A stretch of DNA of 64,000 nucleotides from Bemisia tabaci (lineage: Eukaryota; Arthropoda; Insecta; Hemiptera; Aleyrodidae). Below are positions 11,201 to 22,479 of the stretch, one piece after another; positions within the stretch are counted from its first letter, which is position 1, and every line of letters begins with the position of its first letter. The stretch is from assembly GCF_918797505.1 (NCBI RefSeq), contig NC_092802.1, positions 13,163,480 through 13,227,479 on the forward strand, in the 5' to 3' direction. Both the position numbers and the translations under genes were made by a program. The notes under the pieces were generated by a model. The model was not told the origin of the DNA. It was given only the letters and a program-made list of their open reading frames with translations, and did not search any database.

Positions 11201-12057
11201 CCCGTTTGTAACTATGGCAAAGAATCGATTATTAAGGAGTTCATTGCAAATACCCTGATAATCGATCCTTTTCTATAGATTTAGATGACGGATCAAACGA
11301 TCTATCGCGAAAAATGTATTGTATTACCTCATAATTATACAATAAAAATATGCTAATTTAGCCACCTGCGTGGTTAAATTAGCTTTCCACCATTGTAAAA
11401 TGTACATTTGAAATATATCAGACATTACATTTAACAATTTAATTGTTAAATACATTTGAAACGTATCGGACATATATTTAACAATTGAATTGTTAATTCA
11501 GCAATCCATCTTTTTCGCACATTCTGCCTCTACTAGGTGACATATTTCCCTACACTCCACTACACTCCGGCGGAAAAAAAGCAAAGTTGATTTTTTTTCC
11601 TCCGTGAACAGGACTGCCAACTTGCGAGAATGGCTACTGGTTACGAAATAGCTGGACTTAAATAGACACATCTGCTGAACTTGGGGTTTAGGGCCTCTGC
11701 AGGGAGGGAAGACGAGATATTAAACGGTAGCGCGCTGTAGGTAAAGCCTCTAGAGATGGACGGACGGTGGACATTAACAGCTCGGAAGAGAAACGCAATG
11801 AGACCGAATGGGAAGTCAGAGCTTGCTACTTTACAAGGTTGCCACTTCGGTCGTTAATTTTTTTACTCCTGATATGAGAGCTAACGTTATTTTTTTTTTA
11901 ATTTAGTTGCAAAAGACACCGTTGAGCGAAATCAGCCGAATACACCAGAGACGTTGCTTAATTTTCTCTTACGTTACATTTGGATTGCATTTTGCAAAAA
12001 GGAACCAAGAGCATTCCAATATCGCTGAGATTCTGCAATTTTTTTCTCCTTACAAAT
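8229..12057 (+). repeat. 3.8-kb tandem duplication, unit 2
   Basis: Direct repeat of 4419-8228 at an offset of about 3810 bp. The right edge coincides with the left border of MITE E1, which begins at 12058, and lies inside element D2. Unit 2 differs from unit 1 by isolated base changes, a few small indels and homopolymer length, implying a recent event. Confidence 0.95.
9370..9626. mobile_element. MITE family G in unit 2
   Basis: Duplicate of the G element at 5559-5813, again TA-flanked and splitting a J repeat at the same point. The insertion therefore predates the tandem duplication. Confidence 0.85.
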
Positions 12058-12486
12058 GGACTGAGTTAAGCAGAATGGAACCAACCCACATTTTGGAAAA
12101 AATTGAGTTATGAGTGGTTTTGAACTCAACCATTGCTCTACTATCTATCGCCAAAAATTCAAAGTTTTTGTTGAAGCAAATTTTGCAGAAATTGAACTTG
12201 AAGTTTATCTTTAACATTGAGTCTGATGCAGGAGCCAAACTTTAAACCTCTTTTTCTCGGTTCGATGTCGATGTGGCTTGGTTCCTTTCTGTTTAACTCC
12301 GTCCAAATATGAACTGATCATCCAAACAGTTTTACCTTTACTCCCAATAAACTATGAATTTACAAAATTACCCTGGTCAATTTAATTTTTTGCACGATTT
12401 GAGTAATTTTTTTGCAAGGAACGTACCTAAGTTGCACAATCCTAGCAACATTGGAATGTTCTTGGTTCCTTTTTGCAAAATGCAAT
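11982..12486. mobile_element. MITE family D, copy 2, interrupted by E1
   Basis: The ends are ATTGCATTTTGCAAAAAGG on the left and CCTTTTTGCAAAATGCAAT on the right, followed by matching GAACCAAGAGCATTCCAAT and its inverse. MITE E1 sits in the left half at 12058-12304. A partial copy ends at 8228 in unit 1, and another copy with a different guest is at 63541 to the window edge. Confidence 0.8.
12058..12304. mobile_element. MITE family E, copy 1
   Basis: 247 bp with ends GGACTGAGTTAAGCAGAA and GTTTAACTCCGTCC, with matching inner words GGAACCAACCCACAT and ATGTGGCTTGGTTCC. AAAT flanks both sides, possibly the target duplication. A related copy is at 61181-61431. Confidence 0.75.
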
Positions 12487-12769
12487 TCATTTTTCTAAGG
12501 AAAACTGAGCAACATTTTGATTTAAAAGCTGCCTGTACCTGGCATAACATAGAGAAAATTTGAAGGCAGAATAGCAGTCTGTAGCATCTTCATACCTCCA
12601 AAGCATCATACCAAGTCTACTTCCTCTATATTTTTAGTCAAAAAATGCCACCATGGAAAGGGGCATCATAAGGTTCCAATGAGCTCACACTCCGGAGGCA
12701 ATTTCGAAAAATCATGAATTATTCACCGTGAAATCTACACCCCGCGAGCTCTCTGCATAAAGTTCTTTT

Positions 12770-13137
12770 TCAGACGTAAGAGCGTATATTCCACTTCCGT
12801 TTGAGCCCCAGGAAGCATGGATTTATATGTACAGAGGTCTCACGCGGAAATTGAGATATCGACGGTGAAACTACCAAACCACGTATCTCGTTTGCGGTGT
12901 TTCAAAATCTACGCTCACATTTTATTTTTTTGAAGTAGACCAAATCAATATCATTCCTTGAAATTTTCACGGAATTTTCTCCGCACAAAGAGGAAAAATT
13001 ACAGACATTTTTAAGACTGGATGTTAAGTAGTTTTTCATTTAAAAAATAAAGTATGACAGGAAGTCAGCGACGTCGCAAACCGAGATACGTGGTTTGGTA
13101 GTTTCACCGTCGATATGCCCTTACGTCAGAGAGAGGA
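12770..13137. mobile_element. MITE family N, copy 1, interrupted by G2
   Basis: GACGTAAGAGCGTAT and GAGCCCCAGGAAGCAT lie left of G2, and CCCTTACGTCAGAG lies right of it. The same words are continuous in N copies at 17.39-17.51 and 20.05-20.17 kb, which shows that G2 was inserted into N. Confidence 0.65.
12859..13113. mobile_element. MITE family G, copy 2
   Basis: 255 bp, flanked by TA, with inverted ends of about 45 bp: TCGACGGTGAAACTACC on the left and GGTAGTTTCACCGTCGA on the right, extending through CACGTATCTCGTTTGCG and its inverse. The inside is AT-rich without an open frame, as expected of a non-autonomous TA-inserting element. Confidence 0.9.
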
Positions 13138-14263
13138 CCATGAGAGTTCTTCCGATAAATGCTACCCTCCTCAGAAAGACGCCGTAAAAACCTTTGATTT
13201 GCCAGTTTCATTTGGATAAAAGAGGATTTTTTGGGGGAAAAAATTGAGTTTTATCGCAAAAAGAATTTCAATGATTTCCTTATTATTTGAAGTTCAAAAA
13301 AAGAATTCATCACTTTTGTTTTGAAAATCGGTGTATTATCACAGCACAGTGTGTTATTTACTATGGCCGCGCAAAGAAAAGACAATGTACGAACATTTAA
13401 ATGTTGCCAAATTTTCCACGATAAAACATTCATTTTAAGGAAAGTTGCGAATCTAGCTCATCGACATTTTCAGATATTTTAAATGAAATGCTTTGAAAAA
13501 ATGAAATATAAAAAAAGTACACGTTTGTCAAGTAATTAGAATATACGCGTTCAACCTCAACACGGCAAAATCGTCAACCTCTGAATTTGCTTTATACGGC
13601 TCCTTTTTCTTAGCGCGGCAGAATAAACATATTAAGTGGTAACGTCTTGACGGCATTATTGCTTACCCGATCACGATAAAGCGCCATTAAATATCTTGCT
13701 ATGTTAAACGCCTGATAGAGAAATAATAATAGTCGTATTGTAGTTTTGACAATTACGTCGCTTGACTCTAACCACAAAGTATAATGAGACCAACGCGGAA
13801 ACGCAGTCAATGCAACGTTTGCTCACTTCTGAGAAGGTCAAACGCCAAAGCGAACCATCCCCAATTTAAATTCAAAATTTTGGATTATTAAGGGTGTCAA
13901 GGGGGTTAATTTCGGACTTCCAAGATATTATGGACGAGATTTTCCTGATCTTATTTGCGATTGAATTGACACTCGTTTCATTTAAAAAATCAACATATTG
14001 AATGAAATGAATACAAAGTTGGAATGTAAACTCGGAAACTGCTTGAGGCACTGAGATTAATCTGTTCCGTGACCGATTCTCCTGATATTCCTGATAACAT
14101 CGAGGCTCCCGATATTTCCCGGTTTTAGCTAACGGTGGACACCCGGTTATCGAATGAGATGTTTTTGAAGAAAAAAAAAATACAGTTTTAAAGAGAATGG
14201 ATACGCTGATTTGGACCAACCATAGACTGAATTTTCCTTCATAAAATGATGTAGAGAATATAA

Positions 14264-14775
14264 TATAGAAAAAAATAATAAAACAGAAAATAAGAGGATG
14301 AAAAGGAAGACCAAGGATAAGAAAGGGCAGAGGAAGGAGAAAAGGAAAAACAAAAACGAGGAAAAAAATGAAATGAGAAGAATAAGAACACCACACATGA
14401 GAATGTCTGAAAGAGCTAACAAATGAAAGAAAAAGATGATCATCGCTCAGGATAGAGAAATGAAAAAATAGAAAAAAAGAGAATGAAGAAGGAAACAAAG
14501 AATAAGGAAGGGCAGAGGAGAAAGATGAAGTAGAAAAGGAAGAAGAAAAAGAAGAAAAAGAAAATTAAGAAGAGGAAGAAGAAAAAGAAAATTAAGAAGA
14601 GGAGGAAGAAAAAGAAAATTAAGAAGAAGAAGAAGACGAAGAAGAAGAAGAATAAAATAAAAATAAGAAGAAGAAAATAAAAATAAGAAGAACCAGGAGA
14701 AGAAGAAGAAGAAAAAGAATAAAAAAGAAGAAGAAAAAGAGGGAAAAGAAGAAGAAGAAATGTGAAGGCGAGGAA
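14264..14775. repeat. Polypurine (AG-rich) block
   Basis: The plus strand is almost pure A and G for about 500 bp, mainly GAA and AAGAAG words, so the transcribed minus strand is a long polypyrimidine tract. It produces long open frames rich in Phe, Leu and Ser on the minus strand, which are composition artefacts. Confidence 0.9.
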
Positions 14776-15467
14776 AACGACGACTGAGAAGAAAGAACAC
14801 CACACATGTGAGAATCTCTGAAGGAGCAAATAAATGAAAGAAATGCGAGCAATAATTTTGGCACCCCCACAGTTGGCGCCCCACGCGTGTCCCTACTTCT
14901 AGCCCCCCCTCCCTCCCCCCGAACGAGCCTGCTCCATGATCATCACGTCGGCAACACCACACGCGCTTTCGGGCTTTATCATTTGGTCGGAAAATAACAT
15001 ACCGCAATAATCCTGAAGTAGGTCATTTGACGGGGAATCCCTTCGGTCCACGTTTCTTAAGGTGATTACAGATAAGAGGGCGAGTAATTGCCAAGACCGT
15101 AGCCCGAGCATCCCTCTGAACACACCACGCGCTCCCTTCCTCTGTGACGCAACTCTATCCACAGGGATGAGAGATATGTTCATTGTTGCCAGATTGTGCT
15201 GAAAAATCAGCACTATCCCCCGTTCAGCAACCAAAATGGAGATGTTGCATGTGTGAGGAATTTGCGATTTGACCATTGATTCTTTAGTAAAAGTTCGCGA
15301 GAAACACGATGGTGCCACTGGTTTTCTCTGAAATTATCTCCCAAGCTCAAACTCATGTTAAATATCTCACTTTAACGGCATAACCTGGCAACTTTGGTAT
15401 TCACCACGAGCCGGGCTCGCGGAAAAAAGCCGCATTTTCGCTGACCACTACCCTCCAATGCCCGGCG

Positions 15468-15700
15468 CACGGTGGATCGAGTCAATAGAAGAAGTCGGAC
15501 AAAATTTGGAAACTTTAAATACTGATAACTCCGTTTATACAGAACTTTGAGGTTCTGAAAGTGGCACCATTGGTTTCTAAGTAAAATTTTCATTCGTAAG
15601 CACCCCTTGAAATTTAAAATGTGACGAAATAAACATTAAAAATTGCAGTTTTAGTCGAAAATTTAATGTCCGACTTCTCTAGTTGACTCGATCCACTGTG
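15468..15700. mobile_element. MITE family T, copy 1
   Basis: 233 bp with ends CACGGTGGATCGAGTCAA and TTGACTCGATCCACTGTG. Inner arms share AGAAGTCGGACAAAAT and its inverse. The flanks TGCCCGGCG and TGCCAGCG suggest a decayed 8-bp target duplication, as in hAT elements. Related copies are at 20.25-21.24, 45.09 and 56.5 kb. Confidence 0.75.
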
Positions 15701-16019
15701 TGCCAGCGTCGGGATTTGAGTTTGCAAATTGATCATTGGATTCGTAACGAAACTCGTCAATTCCCAAACGAAGGAACGTAACTTTTCTTCACTCTGCAAA
15801 ATTTCCTATTTCGTAAAAAGAGACTATTTGGCATTCCTAAACTAAGAATTTCACTAATGTTTCTTCCACACTGCGATATAAATATTTTTGTTCTTGGGTA
15901 ACTCTTGGTTAATGTAGGAAGGGAAACACAAACCAACCTAACTTTTGTTTTGATCTTGGTGCAGTATGCGGTAAATTTAGCGCAGAAAATAATGAAGAGA
16001 CTGTAGGAAAAATATATCG

Positions 16020-16556
16020 TTAGCAATTCGAGGTAAATTTTGCAACGTCGGTCGCGCAAATAAATAAAACCGAGGGGTTTTGGCACGTCTAGAGCCTGAG
16101 AGCTTTTGTTTAAAACAAGTCCGAGGTAAATGGGTCCAGTAATTCCTGTGATCGAGAGAGGAAAAAGTGCCTAGTGGCAAAGATGAACATATGTCTTTAT
16201 CAATTCGAGGTAAATTTTGCAACGTCTGTCGCTCCGACAAAAAACCCGATGAGTGTCAGCACATCTAGAGCCGAAGGGCTTTCATTTAAAAGAAATCTGA
16301 GGTAAATCGGTCCAGTAATTTCCGAGATAAATCGGGCCAGTAGTTTCCGAGATAAATCGGGCCAGTAGTTTCCGAGATCTAAGGACAAACTATGTCTAAC
16401 GATATCCCGAAAATGTGTCAATTTGAATCGAGGTAAATTTTGTAGCGGCGGGCGCACAAATCGGAAAACCGAGGGGTGCTGGCAAATTTACAGGCCGTCA
16501 GCTTTCGTTTAAAACAAACTTTTAGTAAATCGGTCCAGTAGCCTCCGAGATCGAAG
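16020..16556 (+). repeat. Tandem repeat, three units
   Basis: GAGGTAAATTTTGCAACG begins units at 16030 and 16207, and a variant (GAGGTAAATTTTGTAGCG) begins one at 16430. Each unit continues through AAACCGAGG, GCTTTCGTTTAAAA and GGTCCAGTA. Unit 2 is longer because a 27-bp block (GATAAATCGGGCCAGTAG) is itself repeated. No function is evident. Confidence 0.8.
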
Positions 16557-16557
16557 T

Positions 16558-16791
16558 ACACGGAAAGAAATTAAATGTTGATTCAGCATTTTAACTGTTA
16601 AAAGATGTCCGACAAGTTTCAAATGCTGATTTTACATTTTAACAAATGCTAACGTAACTAAGCCCACTGCAAAACATACAAATTAAAATGTTATGTTAGC
16701 ATTTTTGTATTGTAAAATCAGCATTTGAAACTTGTTGGGCATATTTTCAACAGTATAAATGCTAAATCAACATTTAATTTTTTTCCCGTGT
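16558..16791. mobile_element. MITE family K, full-length copy
   Basis: ACACGGAAAGAAATTAAATG on the left mirrors CATTTAATTTTTTTCCCGTG on the right. Inner arms repeat GCTGATTTTACATTTTAAC and its inverse. It lies directly after the tandem repeat, with no gap. Shorter relatives are at 4.4, 8.2 and 38.0 kb. Confidence 0.75.
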
Positions 16792-16849
16792 AGGACAAAA
16801 AAAGCCCTAGATTTGTATTTATATAGATGCGAATAAAGAGAAGAAAATA

Positions 16850-17075
16850 AGTTGGATTTTACCAAATTTGTTCACAATTTTATGAGACAAAAATCCACAC
16901 AGAATGTACAAATATTTCAAAATCATACGTTGAAAAACACTAACTTCACGAGTTTAAATAATCGCGGCAAAATACGGTGTGGCCGGCGGCAGACGCATAT
17001 TCGCGCCTGCATGACTGCATGGATACTTCAAGCATTGCGCGTTAGATGCAATGCTTGAAGTATCTCTAAAAACGT
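16850..17075 (-). mobile_element. Fragment of element C with a rearranged palindrome
   Basis: TTTCAAAATCATACGTTG and ACGAGTTTAAATAAT match the C flank. The palindrome keeps GGATACTTCAAGCATTG and its inverse, but the centre carries extra bases (GCGCGTTAGAT) and the outer CTACAAACCTAA arms are gone. Confidence 0.6.
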
Positions 17076-17103
17076 GTGTGTGCATGCTGTACGCAATTTT
17101 CAT

Positions 17104-17310
17104 CAAACACGGTCAATTTTTATGCAGGTCATTGGAGTTAGCGCATCTGTTGTTGGACTTTTAAAGTATCCGCAAGTGCTTGTCTTTCGGCACCAAACAT
17201 CTTTTTCTTAGACTAATCTCTTCATCTACTGTGCAGTTTTGTGCGTGTCTTGATTCTTTCATTTTTCCGAGTTGGTGTGTATCCGTTCTCGCTAATTTAA
17301 TTGAACTATG
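17104..17310. mobile_element. MITE family W, second copy (eroded)
   Basis: CTTGTCTTTCGGC, CTACTGTGCAGTTTTG, GTGTGTCTTGATT-like words and CCGAGTTGGTGTGTATCCG match, in reverse, the W element at 63610-63879. One end is degraded. Confidence 0.55.
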
Positions 17311-17390
17311 ACGTAGTCAGTGAATCCACCTATTGACATAGGCACGGATGCGCAGTATAAAACCACTGAAAGAAATGACGTCACAATCTG

Positions 17391-17512
17391 TCGCTCCTCT
17401 GACGTAAAAGGGTATTTCGATTTCCACGTGAGTCTTGTCCTCCGCACAATGCAATGCTTTCGGGGGCTGATGTGGAAATAGCGATACCGCCTAATGTCAG
17501 AGAGGCGACGGG
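17391..17512. mobile_element. MITE family N, copy 2
   Basis: A foldback from GTCGCTCCTCTGACGTAA to ATGTCAGAGAGGCGAC, with inner GATTTCCACGTGAG and its inverse. It is uninterrupted, unlike copy 1. Confidence 0.65.
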
Positions 17513-18534
17513 ATTTTGGCCCTGACCAACGTCTCAATAATACCTCCAGCGACATAAATTAAACGGAATCTGAACGATGTTAGCAGAAAACACGCCCATA
17601 ACTCATAGGAATCCTTTAGGGTACGACCTCGTGAGATCCTCGTTTGCGGATCTGCGTGCCGATGTTTTTCGGGGTATTCGACCTTTGGGCCTTTCCTCCC
17701 TCTCTCGCCCCGCCGTTCCCACGATCAAGACATGGAGCCGAAAAGGCCCTCTTCAGACTAAAATTTTCACCAACATTTGGTGGAGATCTTGCAACGCGAC
17801 ATTCTTCAGGGCATCCCTTCATCAAGGGATTCGAGCGGATACGATCGACTCACAATAACCGACCTCTCGGAATTTCCAATTAAAAAATGATAAGTAAAAT
17901 CAGCTTCCCGATATACACGAGGGGTCAAAGGTATCTGATTATTTAGTGTAATTTTTGATTAAGCAGAGGAACAATTTCTCAGAGTAGATAATTATGTTTC
18001 AAAATTGGAAAAAGAACACTGGGCTTGTTTAAAGCCTCGATACTAAACTTTTATCAGGTCGCAATATGTAAAATTAGGGCAATTCTTAAAAAAAATTCAT
18101 TATTCTATGACGAACGCGTATAATATCGGAGACATCTTTTATTAGAGCTCTTACCATGATTAAATCAGTATTTTGCAAAAGGGTGCATGGAATTTGCTTT
18201 GTCTCAAACGTAAAAATTCCGTTGGACCTACTCCTTTAGATGATATCGTTTTTGTAATCTTTGAGATTAATGTTGACTCCTTCTTTTATCCTCAGGAGTA
18301 ATAAGTAAAAGGTTTTAAAATGGAACCTAGCTGTGCCAAAAAGGTCCCTCGTTCAGAAGGCCACCCAGTTTAGAATGTTTTGCGTAAATCGAACGTGGCC
18401 TACTTTTAACTCGTTTAATTTTTTTGACAGAAAACCTACTGAACTTTTGACTTGAAATTTTAAGAGCCTTATCTTCATAATGCGAGGGGACTTTACAGTA
18501 AGTTTCAAGGCGTTATGTCATTTGGTTCTCTGTT

Positions 18535-19177
18535 CAGGCCCGCCACAAGGGGGGGGGGGGATACTGGGTCCTTGGTACCGGGGCCCGTGACGCAGGGTGA
18601 CAAACCACTACGAATTCATGTGTAACCCTAGTCTCGTAGGGAAAGTGAAAAAATTACCCTAAAAATTCCGCAAAAGGTGAATAAAGTTTCAAAAACACGC
18701 TAGGGCACTATGAAATTTTTCTTACTTTTTTAGAGATTTTCAAGATTTTGAGTATATGTAGAATGATATTTTTGGTAACTGTATTTCATTTTCTTCCGTT
18801 GTCGGATGCTAAGAGGCTCCTTTCTGGGCATCCTCGACTTCGATGGCTTAATTCCCTTGCCATAGACGTACGAAAGGGGAGTCCAGGGGGCCCGGCTCCC
18901 CATAGAATTGAAAATTATCATCTGCCCCCTCAAAAAAAAATGTATAGATGTTTTGAATGCAACAATTCGAAAGTTTTTGGTGCTGAAAGTAAACAAAAAG
19001 GCGTAATTATTCTGCAGAAATTGATGGAAAATCTCCATCATAAGAGCTTCATAATGCGTCCAAATAGATTTAAAATTTCAAAAATTTCCCGGGGGAGGCC
19101 CCCCGGACCCCCCCCCTGTGCTAGGGGCCCGGGCCAGAAAATTGGTACCAGGCCCGAGATGGGATGTGGCGGGCCTG
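18535..19177. mobile_element. hAT-type non-autonomous element with a perfect 8-bp target duplication
   Basis: 643 bp with ends CAGGCCCGCCACA and TGTGGCGGGCCTG, flanked on both sides by TCTCTGTT (18527-18534 and 19178-19185). Eight-base target duplications and CAG-type ends are hallmarks of hAT transposons. Inner GC-rich arms share GGTACCGGGGCCC-like words. The open frame from 18748 crosses the element end and shows no transposase motif, so I do not call a gene. Confidence 0.9.
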
Positions 19178-19484
19178 TCTCTGTTAGAAATTTAAAACTT
19201 AAGATGAAATTGGGCAGCGTGAAATGCAGTTAAACTGATCTTTGTTAAATCGTCCAATTCATGGATGCATAGTTCCTTTCAACTGAAATTCGTCCAATTA
19301 CGTCGTATTTAAAGAGAGGAAATAGTCAGGGCTCTTAGCGTCGAATCGTTTGTAAACTTTTTGATGCTTTGGTAAAAACATTAATAAAAAAGTTGATTTT
19401 CCGCAGTTAGGAGAGGTGAGGGGCCCGACGTATTTCGTCAATGAGAATTAAACGCGCGAGTGGTATGAAAGGCAGGGAGGAAGG

Positions 19485-19873
19485 CTGTCGTGCTAAGGAA
19501 AAACGCCGTATGAGCCTTTGGATGTTACCGAATTTCCCCTGATAAAAAGCTATTTTCTTTTTAAAAAAAATTAAATATTCCATCTCGAAATTTCACACGG
19601 TTCACATAAAACTGCGAATGAATTTCTCTGAAAAATCGGAGGATGAAATGAGCGTTCGAGAGTTGTCAAATTTACTTTGATAAAATGTTTATTTTTGAGG
19701 AAAGTGATGAATACTTTTCCTTGAAATTTTCGGAAACTTTAGGTGAAATTGCGAACAAAATTACGTGAAAAATTTGGAGGAAAATATTCATTAGTTTTCC
19801 TGGGAATTTGTGCTCTATCAAAGAAAATTTGGCAGCGTCCGAAATTTTATACGCCGTTTATTCTCAGCGGTTC
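19485..19873. mobile_element. MITE family A, copy 2
   Basis: CTGTCGTGCTAAGGAA and AACGCCGTATGAGCC at the left; GGCAGCGTCC and TACGCCGTTTATTCTCAGCG at the right. It is longer than the usual 250 bp because the AAATTGCGAAT and GAAAAATCGGAGGA segments appear twice. Confidence 0.65.
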
Positions 19874-20049
19874 TTCGTTTCCTTTCAGTGTGAAGTAATT
19901 AATTAATAGCCCCTTTCCGCAAAACTGACACAATCTTAACAGCTTCCCATGAAGCCAAAACCCGGAAGTGTGTTCTGCGCCTAAGTATCGCGGGGCATTA
20001 TTACTCGAGGTCGGAGGCGATAGCAAAGCGATGAGAGCCCGCAAAATTC

Positions 20050-20172
20050 ATCGCTCATCTGACATAAGGGCGTATCTCCTTTCCGACATGAGCCCCAGAA
20101 AGCATAGAGTTATATGGAGGGCAGGGCTCTCGTGGAAATCGAGATGCGACCTTACGTCAGAGGAGCGACGAA
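20050..20172. mobile_element. MITE family N, copy 3
   Basis: ATCGCTCATCTGACATAAGG and CCTTACGTCAGAGGAGCGA form the ends, with GAGCCCCAGAAAGCAT inside. It is continuous where copy 1 is broken by G2. Confidence 0.65.
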
Positions 20173-20252
20173 TTCTGATCCGACCACAGTGAGCTGCGAA
20201 CCAACTTAGATTGCGACTAATTTCGAAGGGGGTGCCATCCCTTGCTACCGCA

Positions 20253-21240
20253 CAGTGAGCGAGTCAATAATAGAGTCGGACATGCAATTTTTGACTAAAA
20301 CTGCAAATTTTGATGTTCATTTCGTCACACTTTAAATTTCAAGGGGTGCTTATAGCGGAGTATTTTACGAAGAAACCAATGGAACCACTTTTGGAACCTC
20401 AACATTTTGTATACAGCACTGAATAAAAAAAGGCTTGGCTCAAACGTGACAATGGACCACTAGACAAGGTACGAATTTAAGCATTCTGATACATGATCCT
20501 TAACCAGAATTTTACGTAGAGCACGATTCGCGCGACGAAAACTAATGAAACAAACTCCAAACGATAGATATTAACCTTTTTAATTCACATTGGTTACGCG
20601 GATTTTGAACTGCCCGCTCACAAGAAACTCAAAGCTCTACGAGAGTCAAATCGCGCACTACAACGGTTTCAACAAGTTTCTCAATCGAGTAATGTTCATT
20701 TCCCACCATGTGTTGTTCAAACTATATGCAATTTACTCCAGCTGAGCCAAAGCGTCAAGATTGAGGTTGCCAGATTTTTATATTGCAGAGACTGTCATGA
20801 TAGCGTTTAGCGCACGATGTGAATCATGCAGAGCATTGAGTTTTCATGAGCGGGTGGTTTGAATTCACGTATCAAGAATCATTAAATATCTTTGGAAGGA
20901 GTTGATTTAGGTAATTTTCGTTGTGCGCGTCGTATTCTACGTGAAATTTTAGTTAAGGCACATGTGTCATAATGCTTAAATTCGTGCCTTGTCTAGTGGT
21001 CCATTCTTGAATTTACAGCCAAGAATTTGTTTCATTTTAATTTGAGCTGAGTTTTCCTGGATACAAGCGAAATAATGCTTGGGTTAAGCAAAATTAGTAG
21101 TTCCTATGAAACGGCAAAATTCTCGATTTAAGAAAAAATACTTCTCGGCGGCAAATTTAAGATTCTTTTTTTCTGTGAGAGTTGTATTCTTTTAAAGTTT
21201 CCAATTTTTATCCGACCTCTCCTATTGACTCGAACCACTG
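20253..21240. mobile_element. MITE family T, copy 2, enlarged by nested insertions
   Basis: Left end CAGTGAGCGAGTCAATA and right end TATTGACTCGAACCACTG match T1 and T3, which are about 230 bp long. The extra 750 bp includes the complete element S and additional AT-rich sequence on either side of it. Confidence 0.7.
20454..21002. mobile_element. Element S, long inverted repeats, nested in T2
   Basis: 549 bp with about 85-bp inverted arms: GGACCACTAGACAAGG on the left and CCTTGTCTAGTGGTCC on the right, continuing through AATTTAAGCATTCTGA and TCATAATGCTTAAATT, then CGTAGAGCACGA and its diverged inverse. The family is not assigned, and the target duplication is no more than AT. Confidence 0.75.
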
Positions 21241-22479
21241 TGTGCGGTCACTCCGATAGGAAAATCAAGAGGATTGTCATAAAATTGGCAAAGCTGCAAA
21301 ATCGGTTTTCGTCCGATGAAGCGCTTTTAATTGCTACGGTTTTTCCGCCCCCACCCCCACCCCCTGCGAACTCGCGCTCGCAATTATTCGAATTCCGACG
21401 GTCTCAACCCTGTCACCTACGGCTCCCGTTTTGAATTCTTCGTTTTGCGCTCTCTCCCGCCGCGAGGAAATTCCGAAAATGATCGTTAACGATTCAGAGG
21501 GTGATTTTAAATAATTGAATTCTAAAAATGGATGAATCTAAAAATTAAATTTTTAGATTCCACGTAAAATATTTCATGAAATTTTAGAAATTTATGAAAG
21601 ATATTGAAAAATACCGGTTCTTTTTCATGTTTCGCAAAATGTAAAAATTGAGACTTTCTTCTATTTCTATCGCGCGGATATTCCCTATACCGACACTGAC
21701 CGCGTAAGGACAAAAACCTTATGGGAAAACGCTTCCCTATCTTAAAATATCCGTGCGCGTGACGTCACAGAACGACGCAGCAGCCAATAGCAGCACGGAG
21801 AGCGGTAAAGCGGACGGATCTCGTACACGGAGCACCCGGGAACACTGGTCATGGATCTTAAGAAAGTTCAATGGCGCTTCTTACAACTTGTCAAACTTTC
21901 TGCGAAGGACATTAAAATTGACAACGATGCTTACCAATTACTCTCTCTTCTTAAATCCAAAATTGATAATTAAGATTCAATTCGTGGTTCAGAAGTCATT
22001 GTGGAGAAGGTGCACGGTGAAAAAGACTTGTCGCGTTGGACCAAGTCTTCGGGTCTTATGCACCAAGTTTTTTCCCGAGCATTTCGAGGAAATTTCTCTA
22101 CACTGCGTTCCACCTTCCACCAGCCTCGGATAAGTCCCAATTACTGCGGGGATAATCCCAGGGATAATCTTTGTATCCCACCCTCGTTATCAATTTCCGA
22201 TTTTATAATTTTTAAGCTTTCCTAACAAGGCGAGACATGAAATACGAGAATGAACACCCAATGAGGAATCCGTTTTAAAAAAGCGTTGTACACAGTGCAA
22301 GGAGAAAAAAAAGCCTGATAATTGTTTTTGCTCAATAGATACATTCACTAAAAAAAGTTACGGCCTTTATATAGACATACCATTCGTTCCGGGCTCTGAG
22401 GCCGAGAGTTCCGGGTGCTGGGGCCGTAGCTTCGACTGCTCTGGGTGCTACATCCGAAACTCTCGGCATCTGATTCACG

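Noticed and set aside
14440..15007. Long minus-strand open frames rich in Phe, Leu and Ser, resembling membrane proteins
   Set aside because: They come from the polypurine block, where stop codons are rare in the pyrimidine strand. All three frames are open and there is no conserved domain.
17560..17900. Overlapping plus-strand frames of 79-93 codons
   Set aside because: Balanced base composition keeps several frames open, but there is no domain, codon pattern or splice context, so I left it unassigned.
18748..19233. 161-codon frame in the hAT-type element
   Set aside because: It runs past the element's right end and target duplication, and has no hAT dimerisation or zinc-finger motif.
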